A stretch of 64,000 bases of DNA from Hoeflea sp. (GTDB lineage Bacteria; Pseudomonadota; Alphaproteobacteria; Rhizobiales; Rhizobiaceae), in the NCBI RefSeq assembly GCF_002733955.1, contig NZ_NVXQ01000007.1, positions 492 through 64,491 on the forward strand. The letters are read 5' to 3'. Shown in pieces: positions 53,283 to 61,729 of this stretch (the first letter of the stretch is position 1; each line of letters begins with the position of its first letter). Under the pieces are notes generated by a model. The model was not told the origin of the DNA. It was given only the letters and a program-made list of their open reading frames with translations, and made no database searches. A program made the translations under genes and the position numbers.

Positions 53283-53764
53283 GCCGCACCTCCGGGCCAG
53301 CGCAGCCACAGCGTCGGGATGCCCTCCTCGGTGGCAGTGTCGCGACGGGTGAAATCCTCATGGAAGCCCTCGCGTTGATAAAAGCGCAGCGCGTCGGTGT
53401 TGCGTTCGAACACGGTGAGCTCGAGGCCGCCCGGATGTGCCGCCTTGGCCGCGCCGAGCAGCATCTTGCCAACACCCTTGCCGCGCGCCTCGGGGCGCAG
53501 ATAGAGCGCCGGGACAAAGCCGTCATCGCTCATCGAGAGATAACCAAGGATCTTGCCATCTTCTTCCGCCACGAACAGCGTGCGGGCGTCCAGCAGGGCC
53601 GGAACGAACAGCGCCTCGACAGCCGCGTGATCAATCGTGCGCGGAAGCCAGTCCGTGGCGTCGATATAGTCATTGATGATGGCCGCGCAGACCGGCAGGT
53701 CGGCGGTGGTGGCGTAGAGGAGCAACAGCGCGCTGTCCTGTCGTGGTCTCGGCGCGCTATTCAT
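53279..53764 (-). CDS. GNAT-family N-acetyltransferase
   Basis: A 161-residue acetyltransferase with the GNAT acetyl-CoA motif LYLRPEARGKGVGKMLLGAA (about 91-110) and FERNTDALRFYQREGF. It lies between the ATPase and permease genes of the importer, overlapping the ATPase by eight bases and the permease by four, so it is a true member of the operon. The substrate is unknown; a nucleobase-derived amine or a housekeeping target are both possible. Confidence 0.85.
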   Translation of the reverse strand: MNSAPRPRQDSALLLLYATTADLPVCAAIINDYIDATDWLPRTIDHAAVEALFVPALLDARTLFVAEEDGKILGYLSMSDDGFVPALYLRPEARGKGVGKMLLGAAKAAHPGGLELTVFERNTDALRFYQREGFHEDFTRRDTATEEGIPTLWLRWPGGAA

Positions 53765-54542
53765 CGTAGCTGTGCCCCGCTTTCAGCCCCTCACGCACCT
53801 GGTGCGCGATTCTGAGGAATTCCGGGCTTTCGCGAATGTCGAGCGGCCGGTCGGTGCCCAGTTCGCTGCAGTCGATGATCTCGTGAATGCGGCCCGGGCG
53901 CGGGCTCATGACCACGATCTTGGTCGACAGAAACACCGCTTCCGGGATCGAGTGGGTGACGAAGACCACGGTCTTTTTCGTCTTGGCCCAAAGCTTGAGC
54001 AATTGTTCGTTCAGGTGATCGCGGACGATCTCGTCGAGCGCGCCGAAGGGCTCGTCCATCAAGAGCATCTGCGGCTCGACAGCAAGCGCGCGGGCAATAG
54101 AGGCGCGCTGCTGCATGCCGCCGGAAAGCTGCCACGGAAACTTCTTCTCGAAACCGGCCAGATTGACCAGTTCCAGATTGCTCTTGATGCGGCTGGCGCG
54201 GGTGGCGCTGTCGAGCCCCATGACTTCGAGCGGCAGCGAGATGTTGTCCTCGATGGTGCGCCAGGGCAGAAGTGCCGCCTGCTGGAACACATAGCCATAG
54301 GCACGGGCGAGGCGGGCCTGTTCGGGCGTCATGCCGTTGATCGACACCGTGCCACCGGTGGGCTTTTCCAGATCGGCAATCACTCGGAGAAGCGTGGTCT
54401 TGCCGCAGCCGGAAGGACCGATCAGCGAGACGAATTCGCCTTCGGCGATATCCAGCGTGATGTCCTTGAGGGCATGCACCGGACCGTCATTGGTCTCGAA
54501 GGTGAGGCCCAGATTTTGGGCAGAAATAACTGTCTCAGGCAT
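53757..54542 (-). CDS. ABC transporter ATP-binding protein (SsuB/TauB type)
   Basis: A 261-residue ATPase: Walker A GPSGCGKTT (about residues 42-50), Q-loop VFQQAALLPW, signature LSGGMQQRASIARA (about 141-154), Walker B MLLMDEPFGALDE and switch His in VFVTHSIPEAV. It energises import through the two permeases. It lies downstream of the dihydropyrimidinase gene after a 93-base gap holding an eight-pair hairpin at 54596-54625. Confidence 0.9.
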   Translation of the reverse strand: MPETVISAQNLGLTFETNDGPVHALKDITLDIAEGEFVSLIGPSGCGKTTLLRVIADLEKPTGGTVSINGMTPEQARLARAYGYVFQQAALLPWRTIEDNISLPLEVMGLDSATRASRIKSNLELVNLAGFEKKFPWQLSGGMQQRASIARALAVEPQMLLMDEPFGALDEIVRDHLNEQLLKLWAKTKKTVVFVTHSIPEAVFLSTKIVVMSPRPGRIHEIIDCSELGTDRPLDIRESPEFLRIAHQVREGLKAGHSYDE

Positions 54543-54595
54543 GGGTTGCTGCTTTTTGTTTCATTGTGTTCCCCAGGCGTTCAAATTTGGTCGGC

Positions 54596-54625
54596 CTTGC
54601 CAGCACCATCGTTGATACTGGCAAG
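54596..54625 (-). other. Hairpin between hydA and the ABC importer genes
   Basis: CTTGCCAG (54596-54603) and CTGGCAAG (54618-54625) are perfect complements around a 14-base loop that itself contains ATC/GAT. No T run follows on the minus strand. It may be an RNA processing or stability site separating catabolic and transport genes. Confidence 0.5.
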
Positions 54626-54635
54626 TCCCATGCCA

Positions 54636-56093
54636 TCATACCCCGGTCGCGGGGATGCCGGTGCGTTCGACCTTGCGTGGGGAGGAGACTTCCTTCCAGG
54701 TCGACAGCGCCTTGTTGGTCGGCGTCACCGGCTCGCGCTTGACGAATTCGCCGTGGCCTTCCTGCGGCTTGACCTCGCCATCGTCGACGGCGACGCGTCC
54801 ACGGGTCAGGGTGTAGCGCGGCAGGCCCTTGACGTGCTTGCCTTCAAAGACATTGTAGTCGATCGCCGACTGCTGGGTGCTGGCGGAAATGGTCTTGGAC
54901 TTTTCCGGGTCCCAGACCACCAGGTCGGCATCGGCGCCGACCAGCACCGCGCCCTTTTTCGGGTAGCAGTTGAGGATCTTTGCGATGTTGGTCGAGGTGA
55001 CGGCGACGAACTCGTTCATGGTCAGTCGGCCGGTGGCGACGCCATAGGTCCAGAGCATCGGCATCCGGTCTTCCAACCCGCCGGTGCCGTTGGGGATCTT
55101 GGTGAAATCGCCCACACCGAAGCGCTTCTGCTCCGTGGAAAACGCGCAATGGTCGGTGGCGACCACCTGCAGCGATCCTGCGGACAGTCCGGCCCAGAGC
55201 GAATCCTGATGCATCTTGTTGCGGAAGGGCGGGCTCATCACCCGGCGGGCGGCATGGTCCCAGTCGGGATGGGCGTATTCGCTCTCGTCCAGTGTGAGAT
55301 GCTGGATCAGCGGCTCGCCCCAGACGCGCATGCCCTTCTGGCGGGCGCGGCGGATGGCTTCGTGGCTCTGCTCGCAGGAGGTGTGCACCACATAGAGCGG
55401 GGTGCCGGCCATGTCGGCGATCATGATGGCGCGGTTGGTGGCCTCGCCTTCAACCTCTGCAGGGCGCGAATAGGCGTGGGCCTCGGGGCCATTGTTGCCC
55501 TCGGCGAGAAGCTTGGCCTGCAATTGCGCCACCACGTCGCCGTTTTCGGCGTGGACCATGGCAATACCGCCGAGTTCGCCAACGCGGGAGAACGAGGAAT
55601 ACATCTCGTCATCATCGACCATCAGCGCACCCTTGTAGGCCATGAAGTGCTTGAAGGTGGTGATGCCCTTGTCCTTGACCACGGTCTCCATCTCGTTGAA
55701 CACCTGCTCGCCCCACCAGGTGATCGCCATGTGGAAGGAGTAGTCGCAATGGGCGCGGGTCGACTTGTTGTCCCACATGGTGATCGCCTCGAGCAGCGAC
55801 TGTCCGGGGGCGGGCAGGGCGAAATCGATCACCATGGTGGTGCCGCCCGAAAGTGCTGCGCGGGTGCCGCTTTCGAAATCATCGGTCGAATAGGTGCCCA
55901 TGAACGGCATTTCGAGATGGGTGTGCGGATCAATGCCGCCGGGCATGACATAGCAGCCGGTGGCATCGAGCGACTTGTCGCCGACGAGGTTCGGGCCGAT
56001 GGCGGTGATGACGCCACCCTCGATCATCACATCCGCCTTGTAGGTGAGATCTGCGGTGACGATGGTGCCGTTCTTGATGACGGTGGTGCTCAT
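54636..56093 (-). CDS. hydA: Dihydropyrimidinase (D-hydantoinase)
   Basis: A 485-residue amidohydrolase that opens dihydrouracil/dihydrothymine (and hydantoins) to N-carbamoyl-beta-amino acids. It has the metal motif GGIDPHTHLEMPF (about 56-68), FKHFMAYKGALMVDDDEM with the carboxylated lysine (about 152), VHAENGD, VVHTSCEQSHEAI and VVATDHCAFS. ATG 56093 follows AGGA; the long upstream extension of the frame has no family similarity. The class II aldolase gene lies upstream in the same direction. Confidence 0.93.
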   Translation of the reverse strand: MSTTVIKNGTIVTADLTYKADVMIEGGVITAIGPNLVGDKSLDATGCYVMPGGIDPHTHLEMPFMGTYSTDDFESGTRAALSGGTTMVIDFALPAPGQSLLEAITMWDNKSTRAHCDYSFHMAITWWGEQVFNEMETVVKDKGITTFKHFMAYKGALMVDDDEMYSSFSRVGELGGIAMVHAENGDVVAQLQAKLLAEGNNGPEAHAYSRPAEVEGEATNRAIMIADMAGTPLYVVHTSCEQSHEAIRRARQKGMRVWGEPLIQHLTLDESEYAHPDWDHAARRVMSPPFRNKMHQDSLWAGLSAGSLQVVATDHCAFSTEQKRFGVGDFTKIPNGTGGLEDRMPMLWTYGVATGRLTMNEFVAVTSTNIAKILNCYPKKGAVLVGADADLVVWDPEKSKTISASTQQSAIDYNVFEGKHVKGLPRYTLTRGRVAVDDGEVKPQEGHGEFVKREPVTPTNKALSTWKEVSSPRKVERTGIPATGV

Positions 56094-56167
56094 GATGCAC
56101 GTCCTCTTGCTGTTCCAGTTTGGTTTGATCAGCCGTCTTGGCGCGGCCTTTTCAAAGATCTGATGGT

Positions 56168-56929
56168 CTAGTCGGCATAGCCGGGGTTTTCCCGGTCGAG
56201 CACATGTTTCATTTCCTCGAAATGCGAGAATTCGGCGTCCTTGTAGACTTCCCATTCGCGAGCCACGGATTCGGCCAGGTCATCGCTCATCACGTTGAGC
56301 GGCTGGCCGGTCGAGTAAGCCAGCACCATGGTCCGGGCGGCGCGCTCGAGATGGTACATGGCGTCAAAGGCTTCGGCGACCGTGCGGGCCACGGTGGTTA
56401 CGCCGTGATTGGCCATCATGACGTTGGAATAATTGCCGATGGAAGCGGCGATGCGCTCGCCTTCGGCCTCGTCATTGGCTATGCCGCCGAAACTCATGTC
56501 CATCGCCAGCCGGTTGAAGAACCGGGCGGTGGTCTGGTCGATCGGCTTGATCGAGGGATCTTCCAGTCCGGCAAGGGCGGTGGCGTGCGGCGGGTGCAGA
56601 TGCAGCGCCACCCGGGCATGCGGCACCCGGCGATGAATGGCGCCATGGATCGACCAGGCCGACGGATCGGGCGCATCGGGCCGGTTCATGGTTTCGGGGT
56701 CATCCGCGTCGATGAGGAGCAGTTCACTGGCCTTGGCGCGGGAGAAATGTTTCCAACGCGGGTTCATCAAGAACTTCTTGCCGTCCGGAGAAACCGCGGC
56801 GGAGAAATGGTTGGCGACACCTTCGTGCCAGTCGTAATAGGCCGCCAGTCGGAGCGCGGCCGCGAGGTCTATGCGAAGTTGGCTCTCGTCGCTGCTCGCA
56901 AGCGGCAGGACGTTGGCTGATGTGGTCAT
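56168..56929 (-). CDS. Class II aldolase/adducin family protein
   Basis: A 253-residue zinc-aldolase-fold protein with N-terminal EGVANHFSAAV and zinc ligands in ALHLHPPHATALAG (about 108-121) and VMMANHGVTTVA (about 169-180). Family members are aldolases, dehydratases or demethylases such as fuculose-phosphate aldolase. No step of reductive pyrimidine catabolism needs one, yet it lies between hydA and the carbamoyl hydrolase. The function here is unknown. Confidence 0.85.
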   Translation of the reverse strand: MTTSANVLPLASSDESQLRIDLAAALRLAAYYDWHEGVANHFSAAVSPDGKKFLMNPRWKHFSRAKASELLLIDADDPETMNRPDAPDPSAWSIHGAIHRRVPHARVALHLHPPHATALAGLEDPSIKPIDQTTARFFNRLAMDMSFGGIANDEAEGERIAASIGNYSNVMMANHGVTTVARTVAEAFDAMYHLERAARTMVLAYSTGQPLNVMSDDLAESVAREWEVYKDAEFSHFEEMKHVLDRENPGYAD

Positions 56930-56959
56930 GGCGCTAACTCCGTCTGCTGTTCAACGGTC

Positions 56960-56997
56960 CCCCTCCCCCTGGAGGGGAGGGGCTAGGGGTGGGGGGC
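56960..56997 (+). repeat. GC-rich palindromic repeat, copy 1
   Basis: A perfect hairpin, CCCCTCCCC (56960-56968) and GGGGAGGGG (56974-56982) with a five-base loop, followed by a G-rich tail ending at 56997. The 35 bases from 56963 match copy 2 in inverted orientation at 30 positions. It borders the DUF559 gene. Confidence 0.8.
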
Positions 56998-57004
56998 ACA
57001 CTGA

Positions 57005-57373
57005 TCATTTCATCAGCCCCAGTTCATTCAGTATTTTCTCGATGCAGGCATCAAAGGACCCTGCCAGTTCGCCGGTATTGAACCGGATCACGCTGTAGCC
57101 GGCTTCTGCCAACCACGCATCGCGCTTCTTGTCCCGGCTTGTTCCCGCCGGGGTGAAATGATGCTCTCCGTCCACCTCTATGACAAGCCTGACTGAGTGG
57201 ATGGCGAAGTCTGCAACATAGGGGCCTATCGGTGTCTGCCTGCGGACGTGGAGTCCGTAGAGTTTCCTGAAGTCCTTCAAGGCCTGCCAAAGCCGCTTTT
57301 GACCATCGGTCATGGTCCGGCGAAGCTGGCGCGCCCGCAACAGGGCCCCGGGTGAATTCAAGCTTGGTGACAC
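57005..57373 (-). CDS. DUF559 (Vsr-like) endonuclease-domain protein
   Basis: A 122-residue protein of the DUF559 family, related to very-short-patch repair and restriction-like nucleases. It shows RARQLRRTMTDGQKRLWQAL, RRQTPIGPYVADFAIHS, the catalytic-type LVIEVDGEHH (about residues 70-79) and YSVIRFNTGELAGSFDACI. GTG 57373 places it just inside the repeat; ATG 57442 would add 23 residues encoded by the repeat (including PPSPWRGG) and overlap the pydC stop; ATG 57313 would cut into the domain. The biochemical role of DUF559 is not established. Confidence 0.78.
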   Translation of the reverse strand: MSPSLNSPGALLRARQLRRTMTDGQKRLWQALKDFRKLYGLHVRRQTPIGPYVADFAIHSVRLVIEVDGEHHFTPAGTSRDKKRDAWLAEAGYSVIRFNTGELAGSFDACIEKILNELGLMK

Positions 57374-57379
57374 AATGAG

Positions 57380-57416
57380 CCCCCCACCCTCGATCCCTCC
57401 CCTCCAGGGGGAGGGA
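57380..57416 (-). repeat. GC-rich palindromic repeat, copy 2 (inverted)
   Basis: CCCTCCCC (57396-57403) and GGGGAGGG (57409-57416) form a perfect hairpin with a five-base loop, flanked by GCCCCCCACCC from 57380. Its reverse complement matches copy 1 over 35 bases with five mismatches grouped in the middle. Confidence 0.8.
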
Positions 57417-57441
57417 GGGTTGCTCGGTGCACCTGGCACCA

Positions 57442-58692
57442 TCACTCCACCACCCCGGCCGTCTCGACCACCGCATGCATGAGCACGTCGCAGCCGGCGC
57501 CAGCCCATTCCTTGGTGATTTCCTCGGCTTCGTTGTGGCTCAGCCCGTCCACACAGGGGCACATGACCATGGCGGTGGGGGCGACGCGGTTGATCCAGCA
57601 GGCATCGTGACCAGCACCGGAAATGATGTCCATGTGCGAATAGCCGAGCCGTTCGGCGGCATCGCGGATCGCCTTGACGCAAGTATGGTCGAATTCCGGC
57701 GGGTCGAACTGGCCGACGATCTCGGCCTCGAAGCTGACGCCGAGTGCATCGCAGAGTTTCGGCGCTTCTTCCATCAGCCGGTCGACCATGCCGTTGAGCG
57801 TATCGAGTTCATGGCTGCGGAAATCGATGGTGAAGACCACCTTGCCCGGAATGATGTTGCGGGAATTGGGATAGACGTCGATATGGCCGATCGCGCCGAC
57901 CGCGTTCGGCGCATTGTCCATTGCGATCTGGTGCACCAGCTCGGTGATCTGGGCCAGGCCGCGACCGGCATTCAGCCGCATCGACATCGGCGTCGATCCG
58001 GTGTGGCTTTCCTTGCCGGTGACAGTGCATTGCACCCAGCGCAGGCCCTGGCCGTGGGTGACGACGCCAATGTCCTTGCCCTTGGCCTCGAGGATCGGGC
58101 CCTGCTCGATGTGCAGCTCGAACAGCGCATGCATCTTGCGGGCTCCCACCTCCTCGTCGCCCTTCCAGCCGATGCGCTCGAGCTCGTCGCCGAAGCGCTT
58201 GCCCTTGGCGTCGACCTTGTCATAGGCCCAGTCCTGGGTGTGGACGCCGGCAAACACGCCTGATGCCAGCATGGCCGGGGCAAAGCGGGTGCCTTCCTCG
58301 TTGGTCCAGTTGACCACGACGATTGGGTGTTTGGTCTTGATGTCGAGATCATTCAGCGTCCGGACCAGTTCGAGACCTGCGAGCACGCCGAGCACGCCGT
58401 CATATTTGCCCCCGGTCGGCTGGGTGTCGAGGTGGGACCCCACATAGACCGGCAGCGCATCGGGGTCGGTGCCGGGGCGGGTCATGAACATGTTGCCCAT
58501 GGTGTCGACGCCCATCGACATGCCGGCCTGTTCGCACCATTTGCGGAACAGATGCCGGCCTTCTCCGTCTTCGTCGGTCAGCGTCTGGCGGTTGTTGCCG
58601 CCGGCGACGCCGGGCCCGATCTTGGCCATCTCCATGAGCGAGTCCCACAGCCTGTCGGCGTTGATGCGAAGGTTGGCGGCGGGTGCGGACAT
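57442..58692 (-). CDS. pydC: N-carbamoyl-beta-alanine amidohydrolase (M20 zinc hydrolase)
   Basis: A 416-residue M20-family amidohydrolase releasing ammonia and CO2 from N-carbamoyl-beta-alanine to give beta-alanine. Metal and substrate motifs are VGSHLDTQPTGGKYDG (about 84-99), NWTNEEGTRFAPAM, LHIEQGPILE, ISGAGHDACW and DGLSHNEAEE. It lies between mmsA and hydA in one operon and fits the third step of reductive pyrimidine breakdown. Allantoate or L-carbamoylase activity is the main alternative. Confidence 0.88.
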   Translation of the reverse strand: MSAPAANLRINADRLWDSLMEMAKIGPGVAGGNNRQTLTDEDGEGRHLFRKWCEQAGMSMGVDTMGNMFMTRPGTDPDALPVYVGSHLDTQPTGGKYDGVLGVLAGLELVRTLNDLDIKTKHPIVVVNWTNEEGTRFAPAMLASGVFAGVHTQDWAYDKVDAKGKRFGDELERIGWKGDEEVGARKMHALFELHIEQGPILEAKGKDIGVVTHGQGLRWVQCTVTGKESHTGSTPMSMRLNAGRGLAQITELVHQIAMDNAPNAVGAIGHIDVYPNSRNIIPGKVVFTIDFRSHELDTLNGMVDRLMEEAPKLCDALGVSFEAEIVGQFDPPEFDHTCVKAIRDAAERLGYSHMDIISGAGHDACWINRVAPTAMVMCPCVDGLSHNEAEEITKEWAGAGCDVLMHAVVETAGVVE

Positions 58693-58767
58693 GGTCGGTT
58701 CCTCTGATGTTTTTGCGGTTCTCAGGCCGTCCCGGGCCTGGCCGGGACGGTGGTTCTCAACTCCCGG

Positions 58768-60258
58768 TCAGCTCGGGAACGTAAACACGGCGCCGGACTT
58801 GATGCCGTTGGGCCAGCGCGAGGTGATGGTCTTCAGGCGGGTGTAGAAGCGGACGCCTTCCGGGCCGTAGATCGAGTGATCGCCGAACAGCGAGCGCTTC
58901 CAGCCGCCGAAGGAGTGGTAGGCGACCGGCACCGGGATCGGCACGTTGACGCCGACCATGCCGACCTCAATGGAATCGGAGAAGGCGCGGGCGGCGTCAC
59001 CGTCGCGGGTGAAGATCGCGGTGCCGTTGCCGTATTCGTGGTCGTTGATCATCTTGACGGCGTCGTCGAAAGTGCCGGCGCGGACAACCGAAAGAACAGG
59101 TCCGAAGATCTCTTCCTTGTAGATGGTCATGTCGGTGGTGACGCGGTCAAACAGCGTGCCGCCGACAAAATAGCCGTCCTCATAGCCCTGCAGCGAGAAG
59201 CCGCGGCCGTCGACAATCAGCTCGGCGCCTTCGCTGACGCCCTGGTCGATGTAACCCAGCACCTTTTCCTGGTGCATCTTGGTGACCACGGGACCCATTT
59301 CGGCGGTGTCGTCGGTGGCCGGGCCGATCTTCAGCGCCTCGACGCGGGGCTTGAGTTTTTCCACCAGCGCATCGGCGGTCTTTTCGCCCACGGGGACGGC
59401 GACAGAGATTGCCATGCAGCGCTCGCCGGCGGAGCCATAGCCCGCGCCCATCAGCGCGTCGGCTGCCTGGTCCATGTCGGCGTCGGGCATGATCACCATG
59501 TGGTTCTTGGCGCCGCCCAGGGCCTGCACGCGCTTGCCGTTGGCGGTGCCGCGCGAATAGACATATTCGGCGATCGGGGTGGAGCCGACGAAGCTGATCG
59601 CCTTGACGTCGGGATGGTCGAGCAGCGTGTCGACGGCGAGCTTGTCGCCGTGGATGACGTTGAGCACGCCTTCGGGGAAACCGGCTTCCTGGAACAGTTT
59701 CCAGGCCAGCATCGGTGCGGACGGATCACGCTCGGAGGGCTTCAAGACAAAGGTGTTTCCACAGGCAATGGCGATGGGGTACATCCACATCGGCACCATG
59801 GCCGGGAAGTTGAACGGGGTGATGCCGGCGACCACGCCCAGTGGCTGGCGGTCGGCGATGGAATCAACGCCCGGTCCGACATTGCGGGAGAAATCGCCCT
59901 TGAGCAGGTTGGGGATGCCGCAGGCGAATTCGACCACCTCGATGCCGCGGGTGACTTCGCCCAGTGCGTCGTCATGGGTCTTGCCGTGTTCACGCGAGAT
60001 CTCGCGGGCGATGTCGGCGGCGTGGCGGTCGAGCAGTTCCTTGAACTTGAACATGAAGCGGGCGCGCTTCAAGGGTGGCATGGCGCCCCAGGCCGGTTGC
60101 GCCGCCTTGGCATTGGCGACAGCCGCGTTGATTTCCTCGACGGTCGACAGCGGAAGTTCGGCGATCTGCTCGCCGGTTGCCGGGTTGAAGACCGGGGAGC
60201 GGCGATCCGAGCCGGACACGGTGAGTTTGCCGCCAACGGCGTTTTCAATGATCTGCAT
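58768..60258 (-). CDS. mmsA: CoA-acylating (methyl)malonate-semialdehyde dehydrogenase
   Basis: A 496-residue aldehyde dehydrogenase of the MmsA/IolA type. ITPFNFPAMVPMWMYPIAIA, SFVGSTPIAEYVYSRG, the catalytic Cys in GSAGERCMAISVAV (about 284) and the absence of the usual general-base Glu segment (here ALGGAKNHMV) mark the CoA-dependent class. In this operon it would turn malonate semialdehyde (from beta-alanine) into acetyl-CoA, and methylmalonate semialdehyde (from thymine) into propionyl-CoA. Only two bases separate it from the aminotransferase gene. Confidence 0.92.
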   Translation of the reverse strand: MQIIENAVGGKLTVSGSDRRSPVFNPATGEQIAELPLSTVEEINAAVANAKAAQPAWGAMPPLKRARFMFKFKELLDRHAADIAREISREHGKTHDDALGEVTRGIEVVEFACGIPNLLKGDFSRNVGPGVDSIADRQPLGVVAGITPFNFPAMVPMWMYPIAIACGNTFVLKPSERDPSAPMLAWKLFQEAGFPEGVLNVIHGDKLAVDTLLDHPDVKAISFVGSTPIAEYVYSRGTANGKRVQALGGAKNHMVIMPDADMDQAADALMGAGYGSAGERCMAISVAVPVGEKTADALVEKLKPRVEALKIGPATDDTAEMGPVVTKMHQEKVLGYIDQGVSEGAELIVDGRGFSLQGYEDGYFVGGTLFDRVTTDMTIYKEEIFGPVLSVVRAGTFDDAVKMINDHEYGNGTAIFTRDGDAARAFSDSIEVGMVGVNVPIPVPVAYHSFGGWKRSLFGDHSIYGPEGVRFYTRLKTITSRWPNGIKSGAVFTFPS

Positions 60259-60260
60259 GG

Positions 60261-61589
60261 TCAGGCGACCCCTTTGAGTACTTTGCGCAGTTTCTCGAAC
60301 AGTTCGTCGATCTGCTCTTTGGAGATGATCAAGGGCGGTGACAGCGCGATAATGTCGCCCGTGGTGCGGATCAGCAAGCCGTCATCATAGGCCTTGAGGA
60401 AGGCGGAGAAGGCGCGCTTGGTCGGCTCGCCGACAATCGGGTCGAGCTCGATGGCGCCGATCAGGCCAGTGTTGCGGATGTCGATGACATGCGGGCAGTC
60501 TTTCAACGAATGCAGCTGCTCCTCCCAGTAAGGCGCGATTTCGGCGGCGCGGGTCAGCAGGCCTTCTTCCTTGTAGGTGTCGAGCGTGGCAAGGGCTGCG
60601 GCCGAGGCGATCGGGCTGCCCGAGTAGGTGTAGCCGTGGAAGAACTCGATCATGTGCTCGGGGCCCTGCATGAAGGCATCGTGGATTTCCGAGGTCACAA
60701 ACACCGCCCCCATCGGGATGACGCCGTTGGTCAGTCCCTTGGCGGATGTGATCATGTCGGGCATGACATCGTAGTGCTGGGCGGCAAAGGGTGAGCCAAG
60801 CCGGCCGAAGCCTGTGATGACCTCGTCGAAGATGAGCAGGATGCCATGCTTGGTGCAGATCTCGCGCAGTTTCTTGAGGTAGCCCTTTGGCGGGATCAGC
60901 ACGCCGGTGGAACCTGCGACAGGCTCGACGATGACTGCGGCAATGGTGGAGGCGTCGTGCAGGGTGACGATGCGCTCGAGTTCGGAGGCGATGTCACCGC
61001 CGTGCTCGGGCTGTCCCTTGGTAAACGCGTTCTGGGCGGGCAGATGCGTGTGCGGCATGTGGTCGACGCCGGTCAGCAAGGTGCCGAACATCTTGCGGTT
61101 GGTGACGATGCCGCCAACCGAGATGCCGCCGAAATTGACACCGTGATAGCCGCGCTCGCGACCGATCAGACGGGAGCGGGAGCCGTCGCCCTTTACCCGG
61201 TGATAGGCGAGCGCCACCTTGAGCGCGGTCTCGACCGACTCGGAGCCCGAGTTGGTAAACAGCACGTGGTTCATGCCGTCAGGCGCAATGTCGACCAGCC
61301 TGTTGGCGAGTTCGAACGCCTTGGGATGGCCCATCTGGAAGGCCGGGGCGTAATCCAGTTCGCCTGCCTGCTGGGCGATCGCCTCGGTGATCTTCGGGCG
61401 GCAGTGCCCGGCATTGACGCACCACAGGCCGGCGGTGCCATCAAGGATCTGGCGGCCGTCGGAGGCGGTGAAATGCATGTCCTTGGCGCCAACAAGCATG
61501 CGCGGGTTCTGCTTGAACTGGCGGTTGGCCGTGAACGGCATCCAGAAGGCGCGCAGATCGTTGGGGGTGGTGTTGAGCCGGTTTGACAT
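60261..61589 (-). CDS. Beta-alanine:pyruvate (omega-amino acid) aminotransferase
   Basis: A 442-residue class III PLP aminotransferase. It starts LNTTPNDLRAFWMPFTANRQ and has LWCVNAGHCRP, FTNSGSESVETALKVALAYH, LIFDEVITGFGRLG and the PLP lysine in ITSAKGLTNGVIPMG (about 288). These are typical of beta-alanine:pyruvate aminotransferase, giving malonate semialdehyde. ATG 61589 is used, with AGGAGG upstream; the frame runs on to 61802 without support. It is the first gene of the leftward operon and diverges from rutR. Confidence 0.9.
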   Translation of the reverse strand: MSNRLNTTPNDLRAFWMPFTANRQFKQNPRMLVGAKDMHFTASDGRQILDGTAGLWCVNAGHCRPKITEAIAQQAGELDYAPAFQMGHPKAFELANRLVDIAPDGMNHVLFTNSGSESVETALKVALAYHRVKGDGSRSRLIGRERGYHGVNFGGISVGGIVTNRKMFGTLLTGVDHMPHTHLPAQNAFTKGQPEHGGDIASELERIVTLHDASTIAAVIVEPVAGSTGVLIPPKGYLKKLREICTKHGILLIFDEVITGFGRLGSPFAAQHYDVMPDMITSAKGLTNGVIPMGAVFVTSEIHDAFMQGPEHMIEFFHGYTYSGSPIASAAALATLDTYKEEGLLTRAAEIAPYWEEQLHSLKDCPHVIDIRNTGLIGAIELDPIVGEPTKRAFSAFLKAYDDGLLIRTTGDIIALSPPLIISKEQIDELFEKLRKVLKGVA

Positions 61590-61685
61590 GGCTGGTGCGC
61601 CTCCTGACGCAATGAGTTCCCGATCGTTGGTCAATAGCCCTTTTTTTAGGCTTTTTTTTCGCACATCGGCGGAAGGACGAAAATA

Positions 61686-61729
61686 TTGACTGTTTGATAA
61701 AACTCTAGCAGGGTCAATACTCCGGTCAA
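61686..61729. promoter_or_regulatory. Probable RutR operator region
   Basis: TTGACTGTTTGATAAA (61686-61701) matches the RutR site TTGACCANNTGGTCAA at 10 of 14 specified bases. GGTCAA half-sites follow at 61712-61717 and 61724-61729, with another at 61629-61634. They lie between the divergent aminotransferase and rutR genes. Two T tracts (61641-61647, 61652-61659) lie nearer the operon start. Confidence 0.5.

Larger units (their letters stand above)
56960..57416. mobile_element. Putative DUF559 nuclease cassette framed by inverted repeats
   Basis: A 457-base unit made of two inverted palindromic repeats (56960-56997 and 57380-57416) with a single small nuclease gene between them. The gene's stop is eight bases from one repeat and its GTG start seven from the other. 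It interrupts the pyrimidine operon. The arrangement recalls REP sequences with their associated transposases, but with a PD-(D/E)xK-type nuclease. Mobility is inferred, and no target-site duplication is obvious. Confidence 0.5.

Noticed and set aside
53772-56171. 799-codon plus-strand open frame across the ATPase and hydA genes
   Set aside because: It runs antisense to two genes with clear catalytic motifs and has none itself.
58750-60390. 546-codon plus-strand frame opposite mmsA
   Set aside because: Antisense shadow; mmsA on the other strand has the complete CoA-dependent ALDH motif set.
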